From Marthasterias glacialis (taxonomy: Eukaryota; Echinodermata; Asteroidea; Forcipulatida; Asteriidae), in contig OU452239.1 of assembly GCA_911728455.2 (NCBI GenBank), positions 10,646,328 to 10,710,327 of the forward strand: a stretch of 64,000 nucleotides of DNA, given 5' to 3'. This document shows, piece after piece, positions 57,501 through 64,000 of this stretch. The notes under the pieces were generated by a model. That model saw nothing but the letters and a program-made list of their open reading frames with translations, had not been told where the DNA came from and did not search any database. The position numbers were made by a program, and so were the translations under genes. Positions within the stretch are counted from its first letter, which is position 1. Every line of letters starts with the position of its first letter.

Positions 57501-60500
57501 GTCGTCGGTTGGAGGGGAGGAATTGAAAATAATCTGACAATTTATAATAATGACAATTCCATTTTGACCATTTGTTAAGTGCACAAATCCAAAAAAGTGC
57601 TTGTGGTGCTAATACAGAACAACTTCAAGATTACTAAACCATAAAATACAAAATACAACGATACAGAAGAACACCCAGTAAACAACTGTATCACACATTC
57701 TGCGTATTGACCACATTTACCCGATGCCATCATCACGATAGTATTGGTTGCGCTATTTTGTGAGTCAATGTCCCTGTGGGTTACACAGTGTACTGGAATT
57801 GTACGCGTATACCTGTTTACTCCCGAACTCCCAAAATGGTAAGCGTGGCACAGTCGCTGCATAACGTGCAGGCTAGGGGTCAATACAGTGCTTAGTGTAC
57901 ATCGTTGTGCAGGTAAAACTGAAAACACATTCTTTTATCTCCGGTGCAAAAATTACATCTATCGATCAAATTGTTGCAGTACTGACTACTAGATAAGGAT
58001 TTGAACAGGCCTCTCAACGCTGGGGTCGTGGGGTCAAATCACACCAGAGTAGCCTGTGGATTTGTTTTCCCTGCAGGACTACATCGAGTATCGACCTTTC
58101 TTTTGCAAGGTTACAACCCAAGTTTTTGCCACAAACCAAGTTGGAGAAACTACGGGGAGCCATCAATGCAAAGCAAAAACACATGACCACAGTTTGCTAA
58201 AATGTTACGCACAAATGTTTACAAATTGTTTTGAATTTGTTGGAAACAAACCAACCAATAATTGGATGTATTTTCTTCAATAGAAAGTAAGTTAATAGAA
58301 AGTTTGCAAAAGTGTTGAATTTGGTCACAGTGTCTGTCAACAAGACTTGAAGGTTTTGCTACATTTGGCCATCCATGCCAACCAGTACGGTTTGTTTATC
58401 AACAATAGAAAGGTCTTTAAAGTACGCACAACGGTGTAAAGATTAAAACCAAAAATAACAAAAGTTATCCCAATTGTTGGATATACTCACCGTTAGTTTG
58501 AGTGTAGTGTCTTTTTTATCAGTTACTCTCGCCATAACTCCAACCGGTTTTGAATTGAGAAACACCTGTTACAAAAATGGACGATAAAAACAAATCCTGC
58601 TTTAGATCGTGGCTCAATCTCTCAGGTTAAATATAACAAATAAAAGAAAATCAAGTAAATTTGTTATATGGCCAATTATGACGCTGATGTTGCAGGAACA
58701 TTGTCACCTTCGTCACTGGACCATTTTGTTTTATTCTTTGACCACTTCACGTTGTCGGCTGAAGTGTTCACATGAAATATTTTAGGTGGAAACACATTTG
58801 AGGTTTATAAATGCCCGGAATGACTTTGGAGCGCCCTCTTTTGGTTGCGGACAGGAGAGGGGTGTGAGTGCAGTCGACAAAAGTCGCTAATGGTAAAGAA
58901 AAGGGGGTATGAGTGCAGTCGACAAAAGTCGCTAATGGTAAAGAAAAGGGGGTATGAGTGCAGTCGACAAAAGTCACTAATGGTAAAGAAAAGGGGGTAT
59001 GAGTGCAGTCGACAAAAGACGTAAATGGTAAAGAAGAGGGGGTATGAGTGCAGTCAACTGAAGTCACCTATGGTAAAGAAAAGGGGGTATGAGTGCAGTC
59101 GACAAAAGTCACCTATGGTAAAGAAGAGGGGGTATGAGTGCAGTCGACAAAAGTCATAAATGGTAAAGAAGAGGGGGTATGAGTGCAGTCGACAAAAGTC
59201 GCTAATGGTAAAGAAAAGGGGGTATGAGTGCGTCGACAAAAGTCACTAATGGTAAAGAAAAGGGGGTATGAGTGCGTCGACAAAAGTCACTAATGGTAAA
59301 GAAGAGGGGGTATGAGTGCAGTTGACAAAAGTCGTAAATGGTAAAGAAGAGGGGGTATGAGTGCAGTCGACAAAAGTCGTAAATGGTAAAGAAGAGGGGG
59401 TATGAGTGCAGTCGACAAAAGTCATAAATGGTAAAGAAGAGGGGGTATGAGTGCAGTCGACAAAAGTCATAAATGGTAAAGAAGAGGGGGTATGAGTGCA
59501 GTTGACAAAAGTCGTAAATGGTAAAGAAGAGGGGGTATGAGTGCAGTCGACAAAAGTCATAAATGGTAAAGAAGAGGGGGTATGAGTGCAGTCGACAAAA
59601 GTCATAAATGGTAAAGAAGAGGGGGTATGAGTGCAGTCGACAAAAGTCGTGAATGGTAAAGAAGAGGGGGTATGAGTGCAGTCAACTAACGTCACCTATG
59701 GTAAGGAAGAGGGGGTATGAGTGCAGTTGACAAAAGTCATAAATGGTAAAGAAGAGGGGGTATGAGTGCAGTCGACAAAAGTCGTGAATGGTAAAGAAGA
59801 GGGGGTATGAGTGCAGTCAACTAACGTCACCTATGGTAAGGAAGAGGGGGTATGAGTGCAGTTGACAAAAGTCATAAATGGTAAAGAAGAGGGGGTATGA
59901 GTGCAGTCGACAAAAGTCATAAATGGTAAAGAAGAGGGGGTATGAGTGCAGTCGACAAAAGTCATAAATGGTAAAGAAGAGGGGGTATGAGTGCAGTCGA
60001 CAAAAGTCGTAAATGGTAAAGAAGAGGGGGTATGAGTGCAGTCGACAAAAGTCACTAATGGTAAAGAAGAGGGGGTATGAGTGCAGTCGACAAAAGTCGC
60101 TAATGGTAAAGAAGAGGGGGTATGAGTGCAGTCCACAAAAGTCACTAATGGTAAAGAAGAGGGGGTCTGAGTGCAGTCCACAAAAGTCGTAAATGGTAAA
60201 GAAGAGGGGGTATGAGTGCAGTCGACAAAAGTCGTAAATGGTAAAGAAGAGGGGGTATGAGTGCAGTCCACAAAAGTCGCTAATGGTAAAGAAGAGGGGG
60301 TATGAGTGCAGTCGTCAAAAGTCATAAATGGTAAAGAAGAGGGGGTATGAGTGCAGTCGACAAAAGTCGTAAATGGTAAAGAAGAGGGGGTATGAGTGCA
60401 GTCCACAAAAGTCACCTATGGTAAGGAAGAGGGGGTATGAGTGCAGTCAACTAAAGTCACCTATGGTAAGGAAGAGGGTTATGAGTGCAGTCAACTAAAG

Positions 60501-63500
60501 TCACCTATGGTAAGGGAGAAGGGGTATGAGTGCAGTCAACTAAAGTCACCTATGGTAAAGAAGAGGGGGTATGAGTGCAGTCAACAAAAGTCACCTATGG
60601 TAAGGAAGAGGGGGTATGAGTGCAGTCAACTAAAGTCACCTATGGTAAGGGAGAGGGTTATGAGTGCAGTCAACTAAAGTCACCTATGGTAAGGAAGAGG
60701 GTTATGAGTGCAGTCAACTAAAGTCACCTATGGTAAGGAAGAGGGTTATGAGTGCAGTCAACTAAAGTCACCTATGGTAAGGGAGAAGGGGTATGAGTGC
60801 AGTCAACTAAAGTCACCTATGGTAAGGAAGAGGGGGTATGAGTGCAGTCAACTAAAGTCACCTATGGTAAGGAAGAGGGGGTATGAGTGCGGTGGACCAA
60901 AGTGGCCTATTAAATTGTCCCGTGTCATGTGACCCTTTACTTTTTTCACAAATCTACCTGAGCTCTGTCATGCGGTGGGTGATTCAGATGAAGGGTCTCT
61001 GGTTTGTGATCGATGTTTGTACGATACAGAAGGAAACCATAACCCTGGCCGCCATTTTGGTTGATGGGCAACTTCTCCATGGCAACAGGATTCTCCATGG
61101 AGATTGGTTTCTGCAAGGGGAAGGAGAACAACAACAAGTTGAAGCCTAGCATTAAAACATCAATGTTGCCGGTAAGAGACCGATCCATTAAGCCCCGCCC
61201 CCTAACTATATCACCACTGTGCACACAGGCAGCACCATGTGCGTCTCTTCAACACCACACTGCACTATATGAACTATAATTACGCACATGCATGTTTACA
61301 TTTTCCAGTACAATTTTAACGTGTCGGTCTTCCGGTGGCGTAGCCAAGTCTGTGATTGGTCAACAGGAAAGGGGGAGGGGCTTGATGGATCGGTCTATTA
61401 TGCCTACAGGGAGTATCTAACACAACTAACACAATCTCGCAAACTAAACAGGCGTTATTTGTGCGACTTATGTAGGGTCTGCTTGTACGGTGCGACAGAT
61501 GTCGACTTAGACTGGTTCCCGATCTTTATCAGTCAGGATAAAGACTGGAATTGGTATTTGAATTCAACGGTTGAAATGAGAGCCCTATATAGACCTCATA
61601 CGTCTGACATCATGAGTCCCATAGAGATATGTACAACAGCGCCCTCAATGAGGGCAAAACAGCTGTAAGTTTACTGTAGGAAAACGGCTGTGCAATGTGT
61701 GGTGCAAAGCACGTCGATGATCGTTTTCTACTTTATGAGAATAAAGACAGGGGACAAGTCTGAGGGTACTGTAACTTCAGATGACAAACTTACCCCTATA
61801 AACTCAATAGAATCATCCATGGTCATGTAGTGTGTGAGTTTGACGTCACCGTACGCCATTTTACCAATCTGGGTAGGGATGTTCGGTAAATTATCTGGAA
61901 CTGAATAAAAAAAAATAAAATTAAAAAATCCATTAAAAGTGATAATTCATCAATAGAGCCCTTGCGCATGATGTCACAAGCACGAACAGCGCCCTCACTG
62001 AGGTCAAAGGAAGACCTATCATTGGCTGAGAGATGAACTAAGGGCGTACTGTTTGACCCCTATGCAAGTGGACTATTGTATAAATTTTTCTTGATTAAAA
62101 AAGGGACAGATCCTTTGTTTCTTAAAGAGTAAAGTAATTTTTTGTCCTTTAGTTTTCAATCAATCTAACGCTCTCTATAGCATAATGAAGACTCTGCAAA
62201 AGAGCCGGTAAAATTTGTTTCATACTTGACGCTTCTGATCAGCATCTGGAAGACGAGTAAACTGGCAAATTACCTGTAGATAACATTTTCACCTTTTTTT
62301 AAACAAGATCTTAACCTTTCGTGAAATAATTCAGTTCATTGCGCAAACCTAGTACGCGTTTGTTTGTGCGTCACCGTACACTGACAGCACCAATGCGTTA
62401 GGTACGCTTAAGTGCGGAATGCATGTTTGAGAGAACGAACAAAATGGAAACTTTTTAACATTGAGAGCTGAACTATTTCCCGAAAAATGACGGTTTCATG
62501 AGGAATATCTGACGTCCAAAACCCACCGCCAAAAAAAATGTATGCAGCCATGAAATGTTAATCTGGTGAGATTAGCAGCTTCTTACAAGTAAGTTTTGAA
62601 TTATGGAGCTCTGAAAACTTTCTGCCCTAAAAGCTGGCCCTCATATCTAGGACTCTGTATCTGCGTAAAGCATAGAGGAAGAGTCCTATATAGGGCTACA
62701 GCATAATGTACTCTGCTCGTCTCCAGAAGAGATGAGTCCATGGTCTTAGTTGAAAACCTTTCACTTCTATTAACTAAATCTTACCAGTGCCTTTGGGCGT
62801 GTTGGCCTTCAACGCCTCCTTGACTTTGTAATATTTCTCGGTGAGGTCTCCTGCTTCCGATAATGGTGCATCGTAATCTGAGTCCGACAGAAATGGGAAA
62901 AGAGAAAACTAAACATGAGTAGTCTTTTTCAGAGGAACAACTACCTTAGAGAAACAATTCATTTCACTCGTATGTACACCAGTAACAGTTGTTTTCCCAA
63001 CATCCTGAATCATGTACCATATCTTGATTCAAAGAGAGTAAAGCCCGGTTCATATCTCGCGCGAATGCGAACGCGAAGCGAATTTGACGTCACTACCCTA
63101 CATCCACAGCAAATTTTGCAAAAAGTTGAACACATTTTAACTTGAGTGAATTGTTTGTGGTGAATTTGTGACGTCAAATTCGCTTTGTCTTCGCATGCAC
63201 GTGAAGTATGAACCGGGCTTAACAAACACAATTGAAGCAGTTCTCCCAACATTACCACAGCTGTACTTTACCTCGACTGAAAGAGAGTAGGAAAATCTGC
63301 AGCAGCAGTTTGTCAACATTCCCAACCTTTACCTGATCTTCACTCAAAAAGAATAAGCAAATCACCAGAGGCCAATTTCATAGAGCTGCTTAAGCACAAA
63401 AAGTAGCTAAGCACAACAAAATTATGCTTACCAGAATAAGGTTACCAGCCAAACTACCATGTGACATGTACAATTTGTGACTGGTATCCTGCTCATTTCT

Positions 63501-63959
63501 GTTTAGCATAAATTTTGTAAGCAATATTTTCCGTTTAAGCAGCTCTACGAAATTTGGCCCAGTAGAGGCAGTTTTGCTAACAATACCAATGCTGTACCTT
63601 ATCTTGATTCAAAGAGAGTAAGCATAGCACTTGAAGCAGTTCTCCCAATGTTACCACAGCTCTACAAGAGAATCTGTAGCAGCAGTTTGTCTGTGATCCT
63701 ATCGCTGTACCGCATTTTGATTCAAAGAGGGTAAGAATCTGCCAATATTACCAAAGCTGCGCCCCATCTTGAGTCAAAGACAGAGTTTTCCATGCCTACT
63801 ATTTCTTACCATAACTTGTAACATCAGGTGCGTACGTTTTTCCCTCTTCCGTCAAAATGTTTGCGCCGTTCATGAAGCCGAAGTTAGTGCCCCCGTGAAA
63901 CATGTAGAAGTTGATGGAGGCATCCAAGTCTAAGATCGTCTTGACCAAATCGGCAATAC
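48473..63959 (-). CDS. Gene B: beta-galactosidase-1-like protein (GH35, GLB1L2/3 type), C-terminal part, 10 exons
   Basis: Exons in transcript order: 63959-63810, 62877-62785, 61900-61794, 61110-60958, 58565-58491, 57137-57047, 50705-50618, 50049-49932, 48935-48819, 48580-48473 (stop TGA 48475-48473). Phases match at every join, giving 365 residues plus stop. The first exon carries the GH35 signature [17 protein letters not shown], followed by [14 protein letters not shown] at the end of the TIM barrel. The middle exons (GYGFLLYRT, then HDRAQ|VFLN) match the beta-galactosidase middle domain. The last exons ([24 protein letters not shown]) match the C-terminal galactose-binding-like jelly roll. 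The family removes terminal beta-galactose in lysosome or extracellular space. The acid/base and nucleophile Glu residues and the signal peptide should lie right of the window. The asparagine after GFM resembles GLB1L2/3 more than GLB1. Exact paralogue is uncertain. Confidence 0.94.
49568..49810. repeat. MITE family M10, opposite orientation
   Basis: CTGCAAGAGGGCGCCCTTTG at the left and CACCCTCTTGCTGTC at the right, in the intron between the last-but-one and preceding exons of gene B. Confidence 0.7.
50265..50575. repeat. About 112-bp tandem repeat (2.5-3 copies)
   Basis: CAGTGGATGATATTGAATGG, GACAGTAGGAGGGTTGACTG and CATTCACCACATGATAT recur in order. A single related unit occurs at 24892-24940 beside gene A exon 9. 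Confidence 0.75.
50814..56225. mobile_element. Large AT-rich composite repeat with GGTGTTCGG termini
   Basis: It begins AGGTGTTCGGCTAGCGGCCG, is followed by two hairpins GGTGTTCGGGC/GCCCGGAACACC, and ends GAGCCGAACACC at about 56200. Inside, 50969-52520 and 52532-54087 are about 1.55-kb direct duplicates of very high identity, each ending CCGAACACCTAGTTTTTGTG. A diverged third block runs from about 54170 to 56220. No protein is recognised. Lies in an intron of gene B. Transposon class unknown; nonautonomous. Confidence 0.65.
51700..52330. repeat. About 129-bp sub-repeats each with an ACTTCCGGT/ACCGGAAGT palindrome
   Basis: ACTTCCGGTCAAACCGGAAG or a variant occurs at about 51763, 51892, 52020, 52149 and 52280, a spacing of 128-131 bp. 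Each is preceded by AGGTTAGGGAGGGTC-type sequence and a TGACCTCTGTGAC stretch. The same series is in the second duplicate at about 53327-53850. Confidence 0.8.
57241..57505. repeat. Tandem duplication of about 110-150 bp
   Basis: GTTCATTAAATACACAAACT through AACGCTTGCTGC and AAAAATGCTTGAGTC occurs twice with few differences, in the intron upstream of the gene B exon at 57047-57137. Confidence 0.8.
58850..60897. repeat. 45-bp minisatellite, about 45 copies
   Basis: Unit: GGGGGTATGAGTGCAGTCGA, then CAAAAGTCGTAAATGG, then TAAAGAAGA. The left three quarters are GTCGACAAAAGT variants, the right quarter mostly GTCAACTAAAGTCACCTATG with slightly shorter units. It lies in gene B's intron and ends 60 bp from the donor of exon 61110-60958. 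Because 45 is divisible by 3, long open frames run through it; they are not genes. Confidence 0.95.
61176..61397. repeat. MITE family M5
   Basis: GACCGATCCATTAAGCCCCG at the left, GGGGCTTGATGGATCGGTCT at the right, 65 bp upstream of a gene B exon acceptor. Confidence 0.7.
63037..63222. repeat. Inverted-repeat element (AAGCCCGGTTCATA termini)
   Basis: AAAGCCCGGTTCATATCTCG and the inverse ATGAACCGGGCTT, with inner pair GCGAATTTGACGTCA / TGACGTCAAATTCGC. About 185 bp. Confidence 0.7.
63367..63560. repeat. MITE family M1, full length
   Basis: GCCAATTTCATAGAGCTGCT to GCAGCTCTACGAAATTTGGC, closest in this window to the consensus interior. Confidence 0.75.
63810..63959 (-). CDS. Gene B exon with the GGTNFG signature
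   Basis: It reads [15 protein letters not shown], then [13 protein letters not shown], then [19 protein letters not shown]. The acceptor side is CTGTACAG and the donor GTAAGAAA. It begins in phase 1 (two bases complete a Gly codon), so at least one coding exon lies beyond position 64000. This is the best diagnostic stretch for the family. Confidence 0.95.
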
Positions 63960-64000
63960 CTGTACAGAACAAATTAAAAAAACTCTGAAGAGATTTGTGG

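Larger units (their letters stand above)
62985..63790. repeat. Diverged ~100-bp tandem repeat interrupted by two MITEs
   Basis: TCTTGATTCAAAGAGAGTAA, GAAGCAGTTCTCCCAA and ATTACCACAGCT recur at about 63015, 63230-63340, 63600-63660 and 63715-63770. An inverted-repeat element with AAGCCCGGTTCATA termini (63037-63222) and an M1 copy (63367-63560) interrupt the array. Confidence 0.65.

Noticed and set aside
59246..60415. Two long minus-strand open frames of repeated [11 protein letters not shown] peptides
   Set aside because: They arise because the minisatellite period (45 bp) is divisible by three; the array lies in an intron of gene B, has no start context or domain, and frames are open on several readings.

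Overview
This is animal (metazoan) nuclear DNA. It has GT-AG introns, short coding exons in long introns, tRNA-derived SINEs, LINE fragments, many palindromic MITE-like elements and several minisatellites. The style and the two genes suggest a marine deuterostome, most likely an echinoderm and perhaps a sea star. That is inference; the sequence alone does not fix the species. No bacterial operon, CRISPR array, rRNA gene or functional tRNA gene was found.

Layout. Two protein genes lie on the minus strand. Gene A (41473 down to 1418, continuing past the left edge) has 33 coding exons that join without a phase break into 2072 codons. It begins with a probable signal peptide and then consists of cysteine-rich GCC2/GCC3 (ephrin-receptor-like) modules throughout. 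Exon 6 (30048-31187) is far larger than the others and holds three exact-length 95-residue tandem repeats. Gene B (right edge, 63959 down to 48473) is the C-terminal 365 residues, in 10 exons, of a family-35 beta-galactosidase of the GLB1L2/GLB1L3 type, complete to its stop codon. Its N-terminal half, with the catalytic glutamates, is beyond position 64000.

Between the genes (about 41.6-48.4 kb) I recognise no coding sequence, only repeats and inverted-repeat elements. Intron content is largely mobile or tandem DNA: a 16-bp minisatellite (751-1335), an internally deleted hAT-like transposon nested in another repeat (1975-3208), a 62-bp minisatellite abutting a splice acceptor (3640-3915), SINEs and a LINE remnant (14.3-15.2 kb), a large duplicated AT-rich element rich in CCGG-centred and TGACGTCA palindromes (50.8-56.2 kb), and a roughly 2-kb, 45-bp-period minisatellite (58.85-60.9 kb).

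Both genes probably make secreted or lumenal proteins: a large disulfide-rich repeat protein and a glycoside hydrolase. Nothing in the sequence shows that they act together.
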